Below are positions 13,101-26,727 of a stretch of DNA of 64,000 nt, piece after piece; the first letter of the stretch is position 1; each line of letters starts with the position of its first letter. Below the pieces are notes generated by a model, which saw only the letters and a list, made by a program, of their open reading frames with translations, was not told the origin of the DNA and ran no database searches. The stretch comes from Embiotoca jacksoni (Eukaryota > Chordata > Actinopteri > Embiotocidae): positions 69,501 to 133,500 of the forward strand of contig JAKOON010000039.1 in assembly GCA_022577435.1 (NCBI GenBank), read 5' to 3'. Made by a program: the position numbers and the translations under genes.

Positions 13101-13291
13101 TGGGGTTGGTTTGTCAACCTCGGCTGGCCTGCAGCGGCCACCGATGTCTGACTCAAAAGGGACACGATACTCTGCGCGTGTTTGCCCTGGATGAACGAGA
13201 AATGTTGGGTGGATGCAGCTTTAAATGGTTAAAGAAAGCAGGCTTGTGACGAGATGATTACAGGATCACAGACACAGTACGGGTGAGGAAC

Positions 13292-13296
13292 AGCCC

Positions 13297-13328
<32 letters not shown>

Positions 13329-13387
13329 CGCTCTCTCTCTCTCTCTCTCTCTCTATCTCGCTCTCTCTATCTCTCTCTCTCTCTCTG
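13292..13387 (+). repeat. Imperfect (CT)n tract
   Basis: About 95 bp of CT units have interspersed CTAT and CTCG variants. Confidence 0.95.
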
Positions 13388-15791
13388 CAACCAGAAAATG
13401 TGCTGCATGGCACTTTCAATGCACATGCACCACCTCCTGCAGATGACTACACCTCCGACGTGGACGTACAGTACGATCTACGGCGCTGTCGTTAATACAG
13501 CCTTATTTTTCATGAGTCGTCCTGATTCCTGCAGCGTTCTATTTTTTTTTTATTATTGTTACAACAACACCTCCCACCTGCTACACCGAACACAAGGCAG
13601 CTTTTATGGAAATGTGGACAGCAAAGCATGGATTAAAAAAAAAAAAAAAAAAGTGTCATACATCACATAAAAGAGCAGAGAGCGCCACGGCGGAAGGACC
13701 GCAGGGGGACAAAGAGGCGAGCGGAGATGGATGGGTACAATAATGGAGCAACACAGCCAGCTATTAGGTTGTGGATGAAGGGGAGGGACCGATGTCCGAA
13801 ACAACAGCTCCAGTGTCATTAGTCGAGCGCGAGCAACAGCCTGCGAGCAGAGACACACATACGGATCCGCAAACACATTCGGGCTCACTCGAGCACAGCG
13901 TGACACAGTAAGGCTCTCCGGCTTATACAGCCAATTAGGAGGGAGGAGCAGGGGAAGAGATGGGGGACAGAGAGAGGAGAAAGATGGGGAGGATGTCGGG
14001 AGCAGACAGATGGAGAGGGAGTCATGGTGTGTGTGTGCGTGTGGGGGAGGGGGGGAGCACGGAGAAAGGAAAAGCAGCGAGTGTGAAAATGCATCGTCAC
14101 ACACACACACACACACACACTGGTGGGCGGTAGGTGTGAGGACTCGATAGCTCACTAATATCAGAGCGAGCCAAACCGAAGCTGCCCTGCATCTCTGCGA
14201 ATGGCTGTTGCCATGGCAACACACATGCACACATGTCGGCGTTGGCGTGCTTCGCGGACAGACACGCGGCTATCAAAAGGCTCCATTGTGATTCTCAGTA
14301 ACGACTAAAATATCGCTGTCATCATATCGCATCCGTTTCCCTGGGTCCCCATAATTTATCAATATTGCATGATGTGGTAATATAAAAATTAGAAAAAACA
14401 AACAAGGGATCTGTGCTGTGTGTGCGTGCGTGCGTGTCTCTATCCTACACACACACACACAGAGGATGTATCAGCTTCCCTCCAGGACAGCAGTCCAAAT
14501 GTGAAATCAATTGTCTTGTCCATTCCCCTCAAGAGTTCAGGTTACACGCACGCACGCACGAGCTCAGGTGGTCTGCTGCAATGGGCTCACACACACCCAC
14601 ACTAACTTTTAAACATGATGCAGCACTGCAGCAGCCGACAACAGAGGCTGACTCCTGAGAAGAACAAAAAAAAAAAAAAAAGAAAGAAAAAAGGATGAGA
14701 GTGCATCTGATCTGTTAAATTGCAAAGCTAGAGGAGCTGCGATGTCGGGCAGTAATTCCTCTGCAGAGTGTCTCTTCTTGTGTTTTGTTAAACTGAAGTT
14801 TGCCGCATCGTAATTCAAACCTATATTTTGCGCGTGGTCAGATGTAAACGTGAAGCTGCTGTAACTTCATCATTTAGAGATAAATGGGGTTTTGTTGTAT
14901 CGTGAAACCATCGATATCTGCGTCACTTTGAAACAGGCTCTCAGCAGACTTCGCCGCTTAGTTTGATGTAAGACTTTAATACACAATTATGAGTGACAAA
15001 GTACGAATGGATGATGGAAAACCAGTTGGAACATAAAAGCCTAGAATTATTAATTATACAACAATGACGCCTAATTCATTAAATCAGCTTGGCCTGGACC
15101 TGGATGAGAGCCACAAAATGGATTTAAAAATGCAAAACGATCAATTCATTTAAGTAAATTTTTTGCTAAAACAGGCCGTACGGGGCGGACTCCTGCCTCC
15201 TCTGCACAAAATCTACTGTTCAAACAATCCAAATTTAATTTTAGAGGTCATTAACATCTCCTGGCAGCCTCATTGCAGCAGGGAAAAGGAAAAAAAATGT
15301 AAGACTTTTTGACGTATTCAAAAGGCATTTTTGAGGGACTTAACCTTTAAAGAGCTGCATATGCCCTGCAAATAATTCCAGACTGCTCACTCTCGAGTGG
15401 AAATTAAAGCATGCCGCAAGCTTGTTGACGTAAATTCATGCAATCAAATCATCTACTGCAGATAAATGAAATCATTTTGAGCCAAAAGGTCTTCCTATTT
15501 TTACTTGGTCAGGCTGAAAAGGCGGTTTACATCTGCCACCTGTCAGGGAATACAAAACACTGTCGGTGTGACTTACTGCACGAGCTACACGTGCCAAACC
15601 GTACGCATGGATGGCTGCGCTGCGAACAACGCCGCAACCAGCCAGTCGTGTGCAACGGGCTGCGCGTAAAGGCAAAAGAGGAAGACTCCAACGTCTGCAC
15701 GCACGCCACGAGCAGCCGGGGACGTCTTCTTCTGTTAGCTTAGTTTCCCATCTCCCCTTGAGCTCTGCCCTTCTGCGCATAACCCCTGCAG

Positions 15792-15794
<3 letters not shown>

Positions 15795-15879
<85 letters not shown>
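15795..15879 (+). repeat. (GT)n microsatellite
   Basis: An uninterrupted 85-bp GT run. Confidence 0.95.
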
Positions 15880-15880
<1 letters not shown>

Positions 15881-17464
15881 CAGTCTGCTTCCTGCTGCCA
15901 GCATTGCTGCTGTCCACATATTTTTTTCATTTCCCAACGGTCACATCTTCAGGGACAAGCGGCAGAGATCATTTCAAGGTCAGTCCGTCTTAAGGAGTGC
16001 CCGGTGCACGAATGAAGCGGTTGCCGTGACAACCACGTCACAGCGCACAGTACGAGACGGACGCTGACAGCTGAGCGTGAGCGGCCGTCTCCACCCGCGA
16101 CAACCCCGCCTCGAAACACATGACGCGCGCACGCAGCTATAAACCTCAGTGACACGTGCGACTTCACTTCCTGGAACCGTTGAAGTCCAGGGGAGCAGAC
16201 TTCCTCATTAAAGCCCCAGACTTCATCTCCAGCTTCCTTTTCTTTCTTTTTTTTTACCCGTTACAAGTTTGTTTTCCGACATTAAAATGATCCAGTAGGA
16301 GCCTGAACCTTTGTCCATCCACATCCACGTTTTTCATTTTTAAATACCGGACGTGAAGGTCTATAACTTTTATAACGTGAAGAATAAGAACACTGTATTC
16401 ATTCCCTACTGGGACAAAATGGAAAAGTCACGTTGAGTTATGAATTAGGAAAAGGCGCAAGTGAGAGATTTCTCCTTCTTAATATGATATAAACAACCCG
16501 TAGACCGTACCGTGACCAGATAAAGGAGACGACTGTACCGACAATGTTTCAGCCCTGCTGCCTCTCAGTCTGGAAGCATCAACCAGACTGCCACCCGAAC
16601 ATTTTACTTTTTCTAATGAATTTCCATACACAAAAACATCCTGGAAAATAGCAGACAGTGTGCCAATGTATTTGTGGAGTTGCTTCCGTTTTGCTTCTGT
16701 TCATAAAGCTGCTATTTTGCATTCTCGGTCTTGTGCACTACTGTGTCGTTTTCCCTCCACTGTGTTACAGGAACAAATTTCCGATGCGTGTTGTCGTCAC
16801 GCAGCCAAGGCAGCTACCTGACAACAGATCTGTTTGACAAACAGTGAGACACCGAAGTGACTTGATCTGTGAAAAGAAAAAAAGGAAGTCAGCGTCTCGT
16901 ATAAAAACAAGAGCAGAAACTTTTGCAATTACGAATTCACCACAGATCTGCGATAGTACGAAGATGAAAGCTCGCTGTGAGGAGCGTCCTCTTTCTAGCG
17001 ACCGCAGCCACGGTTCGGCCGCACGTGGTTCCACTTAAGTCAAGAATTATCTCTCTTGGCGAGGAAGACTTTTTCCCTGACAAGATCCTCAGAGGTCTGA
17101 CTTCTCTTTCATTTTGGCTTTGATTTACAAGGCCTTCTGAAACGAGGCCTTTTCGGGGGAAACGCACTCCTCCAGCCCTGACTCCTTTTACAACAAACAA
17201 CACACGCATAGATCTGTCAACAGGGGATTCCGCTTACTTAAAAAAAAAAGATGATAGGACGCCTCGGTCAAGCACGGCGATAAAACTGGCATTCAAAGAA
17301 CAGCCTTACGTGTAACTTCCCCAGCGGCCGAACAACTCGTGTCAGAAAAACAATCTTTGTGATGTTTGCGCTTACGGGTGTCGACGCAGATTTTCCTTTT
17401 TCCTTCTGCTCAGACTTTATTACCCGCAGAAAGTCGAGATGGAACCACACACGGGAACTCTTAC

Positions 17465-17550
17465 CTCTGAAATGGCTTTCCCTGCTTCCGACTGACGTCA
17501 AAGGTCAGATGAAACCGCCAGTCCGCGCCGTGACTGGGCTTTTTAAACCC
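17465..17550 (-). other. Candidate untranslated 5' exon (probably raph1 leader)
   Basis: On the minus strand a T/C-rich tract (17,582-17,551) ends in TTTTCTAG. It is followed by 86 nt without any ATG and then by CAGAG|GTAAGA at 17,465/17,464, a near-ideal donor. This is the best-framed exon-like segment in the 23 kb upstream of the raph1 start exon. A non-coding leader spliced to the ATG exon at 7286 would explain it. The segment also carries a palindromic TGACGTCA (17,493-17,500) overlapping an AAGGTCA half site. Transcription is inferred only. Confidence 0.45.
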
Positions 17551-20500
17551 CTAGAAAAGAGCAGGGAGGAAGAAAAAAAAAAAACTGTTAGATATACGAT
17601 TTAGAGTGAGCTGTGAAATAGCAAACTTATGGGTGTTTGTTCTCGCTGCGCCGCGGGAGGATCGCGAGACTCGGCAGCTGGAGGAGCGCGGACCGATTTC
17701 ACTGTCGCAAGAATGCAGGGGATTAACTGTGGAGGGCTGCCTGAGCCGGAGTCTTAACTAGGCACAGACAAAAATGACACGCGCAGCCAGAGAGACACTT
17801 ATCGCAAAGCTCTGAAAGCAATCGAGCGCGGCTACCCCTCTTCATTATGGATTCTCTTCATCGCTACGGCTAGATTAAGAATGTGACATTTCAGCTGCTT
17901 CTCCGCTACGAAGCCTCTCTCACACCGGCACGCACGAAGTCGACTTAATAAGCATGGCAAGCGCCACAGGCTGACAATTTCACATGAGTCAGAGTAGAAA
18001 CCTTTTCGGTACTCTGACACCGACGGTGACTCACCGGTCTCCACCTGTTCTCAAAACAGTGCTTTTGACATGTCAGCGAATCCTCAACGACAGCTGACTC
18101 ACGGTGGACTATTTTATCAAAAATAATCTGAATGCTGAATCACAGTTTAGCTGGAAAAAAGATAATTCAGGTTGTAACGTGCTGAGCTGGACAGGAAATT
18201 TCAACGCTGTGATTTTGTCGTGGTGTCAGAGGGGAGGCAGCTGATGTTGTGACTAACTACTATGGAGCTTTTCCCGCTGGCCTCAGCTGTTCCTTCGTTT
18301 TTCTACGTACCAACTGTTGTTCGGGCGCAGCACGTCCGACCCCCACGCTCTCCTGGCAAAAAAAAAAAAAGCGCGCGCCTCCGAGTGTGTTTTCACAGCA
18401 AACACACTCCTTGTAACAAGGAGAGAGTGTCAGAAAGGTCTCGCGTGTGCGTCCTTACATGCGAGTCTAGGACAAAAGAAAAAAAAAAAAAGCGGCCTGC
18501 TCAGATTACAGCACGCCCCACACCCAAACACCCACATCATCTAGTGATTCGCACACAGTTAGCGTGTGATATCGCTCCGTCGGCACGAGGCCATTTGAAC
18601 AGGTGTGGCGGCGACACATGGGCCCGTGCAGCTGCAGGGAACGCAGTTGCTTCGGTCACGGCGGCACCGGGGGCCGACGGGCAGCTGCCGCCGGTGCCGA
18701 AAACAAAGGCGGGGCCGGCGACAGATGCGCACGCAAACGTGACCGACTCGTACCGAGGAGTAAATGGTGTGCGGAGAAGCAAAAGTTCACGCGAATTCAT
18801 TATAAAAGACTTCAATTAAACAACTCCAGAGTCCTGACCGAACTGTGTCGTCAGAACGGTGAAAGATATCACGTGCGTGCGCAGCACAGTGTTTGTGGAG
18901 CCCTGGAAACAGTATCTTCACTTGATTAAAAGCTGAGGCGACTCTTGGGGCACTTAAAAAAAAAAAACACAACTGCCCCAAACGGTGCCCTGTGTATCAA
19001 CAGTTAGCTCCAACAGACTTTTTACGTGGCCTAGATCTGTGCCCTGCTTTAATAACAGGCCGAGGGGAAACACAGGGTCCAGTGTAGTGGACACAGGTGT
19101 GTCCTTGTCCACCCATTAATGGCGCTCCTCTGGGAGCCGCTCATTTCCTGTCCGGGCGGGAAGTGGGAAAGGAGGGCAGTGCTCCGAGCGAGCGGGGGTG
19201 ATGATGATGTCACGGCAGGAAATAAAGACGGGATTGTTGGATGGGGGAAGTACAGCGAGCCGAAGGCCCGATACAAGTATACAGTGGGTCTTGGGTCTAT
19301 TGTACGTTGGCAAATTCTGTGACTTCATCGTGGTCCTCACGGCCACAATTATGAGATTAACTATCGAGATATGCCGGTCTTTGATGTGCAGTTTACTGAC
19401 CTCATTTTAGGAAAAGACACTTGTATGTTGTTTTTTTTAAGAAGATCGTACATAATTTAGAGGAGATGTATGTCCACTTTTTCATTATAAAGATAAACCA
19501 ATTCCCAGAGCTATTACATTACATTCTGTGTCACAGTTAGACGGCTAAATTGTGTTGAAAAATATAACAATAAGGAATAACTCACTTACTCCAGTGCGAC
19601 GACAGTACAAACAAGGGCCTTAAAATGATCAAATTAAGTAAACACGTAACCCAGCATCTGTTCATCCTTCATCCGTGATCTTGTTAGATCGCAACGACGT
19701 ACATACGACCACCCGCTAACCTATAAACGGAGAGAAAAGCCTGCTGTCAATCATTCCGGCGCAAAAAAGCACAAACGAGACAAGAAAAAGCCTCGGCGGT
19801 GACCCCGGCAGCGTTCCCGTCGGGGCACCGAGGTAAACCGTCAGTCGGACGCAGAGCTGGGAAGGCGCATTAGTATTGATCGGTGTATCGGTTTTGTACC
19901 AAGTCAAGTGGGAGTCCAAGAAGCAACTGCTGCCACTTTCACGCAGCGAGCTGCCTGACCTCATCAGGAGGTCGATACAAAATTCCCTTCAAAAGATCTC
20001 AAATTGTTAGTCTGAAATCACCTGCGTCAAAGCTGGGAGCAAACGAGGTGCGACATGCAACTTCACTGCGTGACAGATGGTGAGATGTTACCAAAGTAAT
20101 AATTTCGCATTCATATAACCCGCCAAATTTCAACATAGGATGTAGACCGAGAGGCAACTCGCCCATTGCTTCGTAAACTGCATCAGTCTGGCATTTTGGC
20201 TGTTGCCATGTACATTTTTTGGAGCCAGAAGTGGACGTATTTGGACGAGCTTAACGACAGATTCAAAAACATGAAAACGGAGGCCAGATGTGCAGGTGTC
20301 ACTGAACTGACCCTTTACGGACTCTTTTTTTTATTCCCACTCGTACACGCCTGTTCATCATCTGGCTGCGATTAACAGGAGCCGCTGATCTCTCCTCAGT
20401 GGGATTCGCCACGGTCCGTACGGTGAGCGCTCGGCTCTGGAAAAAACACACGTGGTGGGAATTATGGAATAATGCTGCGTCAGGAATGTTCCCACGATGG

Positions 20501-22759
20501 CCAGTGGGATCTGACGGCGGTCCCGCTGGCTGGCAGGAGTTTACTCGCTAATGCAACACACGCATACAGACTTCCACGATGAAACGCCTCTGGTGCGATT
20601 CCACACGTGGACCTGTTGGATCAAAATAGACCTTTGTGTCGAAGCGTTTGTGCACCGTTTCCTTCTAACGGCAAAATAAATCAGTATTTACCTCAATCCT
20701 CATCATTAACACAGCTTGATCACAGCTCAGATCAGTTTAAAGACAACGAGATTTCATTTATCAATTCCGCTGTTTTGTTTGAATAATCTCTCGATGGGGA
20801 TGACTGACTGAATATATGCGACCTGACCCTGCTCGTGGCTCCGAAAGGCGGTCACGGTGCCAAACTCGGGGTGGGGCGGATGACGATTTGGTCACTGGGT
20901 AGGGTTGCCCGCGTGGCACGTGGGCCAAAAATAATCTGGAATCGCTAGAGAGTGAAAATCAGCGAAGCGGAGAGAGATTAGCGAGCTACTCAGCCACGAC
21001 TTAACCCAGAGACTCAGTCAATAGGAGCTCGCGCTCCCTCGTAGAGCTGCCGGGGTATTAGTGAATGGGATTTGGCACGAGGCAGTCACACACAAGCGCA
21101 CGTACGTACAGAGCGCTATTTTGTGAGATTAAGCTCGCGGGTTTGAGTAACTGTCAAGGGATTCTCTCGTGAAAATGTGTCAGTCCACTGACCGCCGGCT
21201 CGATTCTCTCGTTGCGTCGTAGGTCGCCGACTGAAACTCTTTACGTTCCTTCGGCGTCCTACGTGAACTCTGATGTAAAGCGAAAACAAACAAAAAAAAA
21301 TAGGGCAGCGGGCTGCCAACGTTAGCCTGTCCGGTCAACGCGGAGCACGAGATGGAAGCCAAGTGCTGCGAGGGAGTGTGACTCCCAGACTTTGGCAGAG
21401 GACGCAAGGAAAACGAAGAATGACCTCAGTGTTTCCAAGCCTTCGCATTTCATATGACGTCAGCTGCACCGAGGAATACTTTATAGGTTCTCATAAACCT
21501 CTCCCTCCTCCTTCTGACTTCTTTCCTCAAACCATCTCACATTTTCACCCTCCTCCTCCTCACAGGTGTTCCTCCACGAGTGAGGTGTTAATGGCTAAAC
21601 CTGTGTGCTCTCGGCTCAGGGTGCAACCGGCAGGCGATGCGACAAAAGTGGGCGGCTTTCCAACCCCTCGCGTTTCCCTTCCTTGACGCTTAAGTACCGC
21701 CTGGATGGTGCAGTTAACTTTCTGAAAGACGTGAGCTGGGGCAACTTTCATGATGAGAGTGTAGTTAAAAGATCCGAGGAGGGGGGGGGGGACTAGGCTT
21801 CAGTGCATATTTAATGGCAAAACAAGCCTTTTCAGCCCCAGTTTTCAGAGCGCTGCTGGTTTGTGGCTCGCGCCGAGCACAGAAACACTTTCGATAATGT
21901 ACGCGTGAACTTTTTTTTTTTTTGTGCTTTCAATGCGTCGCGGAATACTTTTAGGAGAGCTGCAGTACGAGAGGACGACAACTTAAATAGGACGCGCGCT
22001 TGAGGTTTGGAATCTACTTTCTATTCGAGGCGAGCTATTTGTTTGTCCCAGACATACGCCGCTGCCATCGTGACCAAACGTGGCACCGCCGACACAATGC
22101 CACGCTAACCCCCACCTCCCGGAGGAGACACCGCGAAGGAATGCTGCATTTGCCGTGACTACATCCTTGACTTTCCCTGATAAGTCTCATAATGCTGCTA
22201 TTGTTAGTGTTTTCAAAGTGGCGAATCAAACTGAATCCTCGGCGGATTTCTCTGGAATGTAACCCCGGAGGTCGACGGTTAGAAAGCAACTGTACAAGCA
22301 CGCGCTCCTATACGCAGAGGCCGTCCAAACATTTTAGCCCGGGAGGCAGGCATTTCACAGCCGGGTGAGGGGAAACGCCGCAGCTTCATTTGTTTGCGTT
22401 TTGCGCGCGGCGCTTTTGCTTCGTCGAAAACCCGATCTACACTCAGCTGTAACGTACGCGTTATCAAAGGCCGCCGAAAGGCAAACAAACACACCGAACC
22501 CACACTGACACGCAATCTCGCCGTCACGGTTTCATGAGAACCGAGTGAACTTCGATCAGACTGGGCCGCTTGTGTCGATGTTTATCCCAGACTGTAAAGA
22601 AACCCACGGCCGAGATCTGCAGCAAAGCGTCGGCCATTTAATATAATTCAACTGAGCTTGTAAAAAAAAGTGCACGCGAAGGCAATACGGAGGGCAGCTC
22701 GAAATAAATCCACTTCCATATGTAATTCCTACGGCAGACAGATCACCCCTAGTCAGTGA

Positions 22760-23380
22760 TATATTTTCTACGCAGCGGGCCAGGCGGCGCGCGTATGGTT
22801 CCTCCGAGTGAGCGCTTTAATACTAGTCTCTCTGAAGCGCTTCTGCGAGCCTTCGGCATTCTGTGTCGTCTCCGCGTCAAAGATCCATTATCCACCTCTA
22901 AAGGCTGTCCGTCCCAGCGCAGACCAAAGCCCTCCCCGTCCGTCGACCCGTCTCACGTCTGTTGTGGCGGAGCTTCGACCGGACTTTGCCGCGGATTACA
23001 CCGGCCGCTGGCGGTGGAGGGAAAAAGAAATAAATCGCCTCCTCCGCTCCGAGTTCCCCTCGATGCTATTCGATGCGGCGGCCGGAGTTCCGGCTGAGAA
23101 TTCCCACCGGGATGAGATTCCCTCTTTCCGACCTTGGATGTCGAGATCGGGTTCGGGGTGATTACCGCGCGAAACTTAAACTCGCAGATAGGCGCGCAAA
23201 AACACGGCAGGGGGGGCCCTCGAGGCGGGAACGGTCTCGGGTGTTGATCCCGCTGCCTGCGCGGCGGGGACGGAGAGCTGCGATCGAGACGGTACGCTTC
23301 ACAAAAGACCCCTTATCTCCCGTCACCTGCGCCGTTCAGCTGACAAAGACTGAACTCCTGCAACAGTGAATGAAACAGAC
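22760..23380. promoter_or_regulatory. CpG-rich block, candidate raph1 promoter
   Basis: CpG dinucleotides are very dense here: about 14 occur within 22,921-23,040. The block is flanked by ordinary AT-rich sequence. It lies 15.5 kb upstream of the raph1 start codon and about 7 kb upstream of cd28. A minus-strand GCAG|GTGACG donor near 23,326 could end a first exon. Size, base composition and position fit a vertebrate promoter for raph1, but no transcription start can be read from sequence alone. Confidence 0.4.
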
Positions 23381-25482
23381 CATCTGCAATACAGTAGGGG
23401 GGAGAGGAGGGGGGAGGGAGCGGGGTTGAGAATCAGCCACCTGCCATTGTCAAAGTCACAGTGATTAATAGCTGCCTAAGCTGCTTAAACAAACTGTACG
23501 GTGAAAGAGGTAGCGACAAAAGGGACAATTAATGACTGAACAATACAAACAGGCTAAACATGTATTGTAGCAGATCAGAGGAAAAGAGAGGAAAATAGGT
23601 CACGGAGGAAGCAGTGTGGAGATAAAGACTGACAGACGGAGGTGGTTATGTGGTGTAGACGGTGCTGCGAGGCCCTATTTGTGACATGAAAAAAGAAAAG
23701 AAGAAATCCGCCCTTTGAGTTTTCTACAGATGACTGGCAATTGCACAGGGAGAAATCCATCATGAAAGAAGGAGAGGTGTCAGTTTCTCCTCTGATAGTA
23801 GCCGCTATCGCTTTATCACCTCTCTAAAAGTCCCTCTCTCTACCTCGCGGATGCAAACCCGTTCGCCGACGGTTGTCGCGAGGTAATCTGGGTAATGTAA
23901 GACAGCGGACAAGGGTGAGGGAATACCACAACATTTCTCGATACAATCATTTCTAGGAGATCGATATCATATCCGGCCGCGTAAAAGCACCTGCGGGTAG
24001 GTTTTCCCCCCCAATAACAAAATAAATCCCAGCAGGGCTGACCCGAACTACAAATGTTTCCAACTCGAGATGCAGCTTTCACCCACTGGCACAGATATAA
24101 GAACCAACATGGCAGAGAGATTGTAGGTCAACCCTCGCCGTTTGGAGCGGTCTTTACGCAGCGCTGTGTGTGTTTGCTTTAATATTGCCTGTGTGTGTCC
24201 AAGATAATGCAGAAGAGGAGGAGAGGCGGTTGCCCTCCTTCTGCCTACTCCAATCAGTGGTACAGAGTACAGGCTGCAATGTCCATATATATCTATCGTA
24301 GGTGAGACAGTGAATAAAAACAAAATGTTAGCATTCTTTTGATCTGCTCCCATTTACCCCATTAAAGTCACTGCGTGCCACTGCTAATACAAAATCAAAA
24401 CCCTTCCTGTATTGTAGTGTTGGGGTGCATTGATGACAGAGCTGCAAGGTAGCAAAAGTGCATGTTTTTTTTTGTTTTTAAGGTTATAAAGCCTTATCAT
24501 TATCACTTTCCATTTTTAAACAGCAGAAATCAATCATCACAAAAGAAAAGGCTGTACAAACAGTTGACTTCCTGCTAAACAGGGCTCTGACATACAGCGA
24601 ATTTCTAAGTATATACTGTAAGGAAAGGGCAACAGGAAGAGCAACTCAATATGTGGACTAAGGGAGGTTTTGCACGCTACAAGCGGGCTGGTTAGCCATT
24701 TGTCTTTGTTTGCAAATGGCAGGGGCAGCTGCCACCGAAGGTCAGCAAAATGTTACCAGTGCGAGGCCCAGCAGAGGCTGACACCATGCGCCTGTGACGA
24801 GCAGGGGGACACACCCGGGTGGAGTGAAACACGCACGCTTTCCCTTGCATTTCAACTCCCACAACACGCCCGTAACGAGGCATCTAGTCTGGCATCGAGG
24901 GGCTCGGCCCTGATGCAGCTGGTGGCCTTTAACGAGTTTACACTCCGCTCCCCAACCCGAGCGACGGTACGGCGTGGAAAGATCCGGTTACACGCTTCGC
25001 CTGCAGCTCTCCGTTAGGGTGAGCTGAATGCAGCGTTTGAAGTGCCATCCTCCTCCACCGCCCCTTGCCCTCCTTCATCCACCTACACCTCCGGCTGTAA
25101 CCCGACCTGGGTAAACTTACACCAACCAGCATCACCACCACCACCACCACCCCCCCGACCACACCTCGGGCCTCGTCTTTGGAGCTTTTGTGTCGGGACG
25201 GTCTCGTGCCCAGGGACGTGTCTGGATGGATGGATGGATGGGTGTTAAGACAGGGGGGCCCTCGCAACTTGTACGACAGAGCCGGCAAAGTGCTGGCAGA
25301 CGGACAGACCGGCGCGCGGGAGATGCTCACGCAACCGAACCGAGAATAGCCTTCAAATCTCTCCTCTCCAACGTCTCCGGGGATCATTCCTCAAGCCTCA
25401 AATTCCTTTGACAACTGTTTTTCTCATCTAATCAGCTGCATCCCGAGGAAATCAAGCAAGGATGAAAAGGAGCAGAGGGATG

Positions 25483-25547
25483 GAGGGAAGAAAAAAAGAA
25501 AAAAAACAGCCTCCTCTGAGGCTGTTTTGGTTTTTTTTTCTTCCCTC
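25483..25547. repeat. 65-bp foldback (31/30-bp arms, 4-base loop)
   Basis: The left arm at 25,483-25,513 (GAGGGAAG, A-rich, CAGCCTC) is nearly the exact reverse complement of the right arm at 25,518-25,547. The loop is CTCT. The inner 11 bp (AAAACAGCCTC/GAGGCTGTTTT) and the outer 8 bp are perfect; only a short A-rich part mismatches. Confidence 0.85.
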
Positions 25548-26701
25548 TTTTGGCAAAACAAGACAGCGTGGATGAACGAGAACAACCCTATTTCTGGTTA
25601 TGTACTTTTGTTGGGAGCTGATGTTTCTTGCAAAATATCTCTCCCTCGGTTCTCTTTTCAATAGCCTGGAGAAAAAAGGCTGACAGTAAAAAAGAAATGA
25701 AAAGAAAGAAAAAAAGAAAACCCTTCCATATGCTTTTAAACGGGAGCAGTAAAATGACACGGTACCTTCTAACATATGTTTTACCTCCCTGACTGGAAAT
25801 TGAATCCGTGACTGGTCTTTTTTATGACTAAGCTGTATACCGTACAGCCTGAATACTGCGACTAAAAAGTCTACCGAGTAAAATGTCTCGTGTGATACTA
25901 AACATGAAATGCTGAGTTGCGTTTTAGTTGCGAGTTTGCACCAATGCCGTCAACAACAATTATTCTTTTTGCTGCACGCAAACTACAATAATCCTGTTGG
26001 ACTCTCCACCAACGGGCCTGGAATAAGACAAACGAGTTGCTTCTAACATCAAAAGGAGAGCAAATATTTTTCAGTGCTTCCATTTTACATAACCAGCTGG
26101 CAATTAAAGGTCCTGAAAAACACATAGAGCCACGGTTAACAATGCCCGCAGGAATATTTCACTGGCTTTTCCAGATGTGTTTGGGGTATCATTCATTTCA
26201 GTCCTCTTCTATGTATCTGACAAGACACTGACTGAAATTTGACTCCAAACTGCGGCTAGTTTTGTCTCGCAAAAAAAAAAAGAAAAAGAAACACAGCAAG
26301 CTTAAAGGCATCTGCCCGAGGGGGGAGCAACCAGAAGGCCAGCAGTTATTTTCAACCCATTAACTGCACCGTAAGCGAATGGGTCGCATTGTCACTGCAC
26401 TGTCTCAATGCCCAGAATAATGCGCTTTGAGTCTAGTGCTTTGTGGATGCAAATCAAGCGTGCCTTCAGGACAGAAGGTCTATTATAATGCCACTGTGGG
26501 GAATGAAGGCTGGGCCAAGTGGCTGCTTAGTGGCTTTTTGTTTTTCTTCCTTTTGGAGAAAATGTTGTTTGTTTTGTTGAGTTAACTCGTGAATTACAGT
26601 TTAAAAAAAAAAACTGTCCTCTGCTGGCCTGGGGAGGGAAAATAACAGAAAAATAAAATGTTCACTGGATGACGACCTGGGGCCGTGTGGCAAAAAGCCA
26701 G

Positions 26702-26727
26702 GCAGCAGCAGCAGCAGCAGCAGCAGC
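26702..26727 (+). repeat. (CAG)8-9 triplet run, non-coding
   Basis: CAG units are uninterrupted and lie in no supported reading frame. Confidence 0.9.

Noticed and set aside
18262..18819. 185-codon plus-strand ORF in a GC-rich patch
   Set aside because: Long frames are expected in GC-rich DNA. It is Lys/Arg-rich with poly-K from an A run and has no recognised family.
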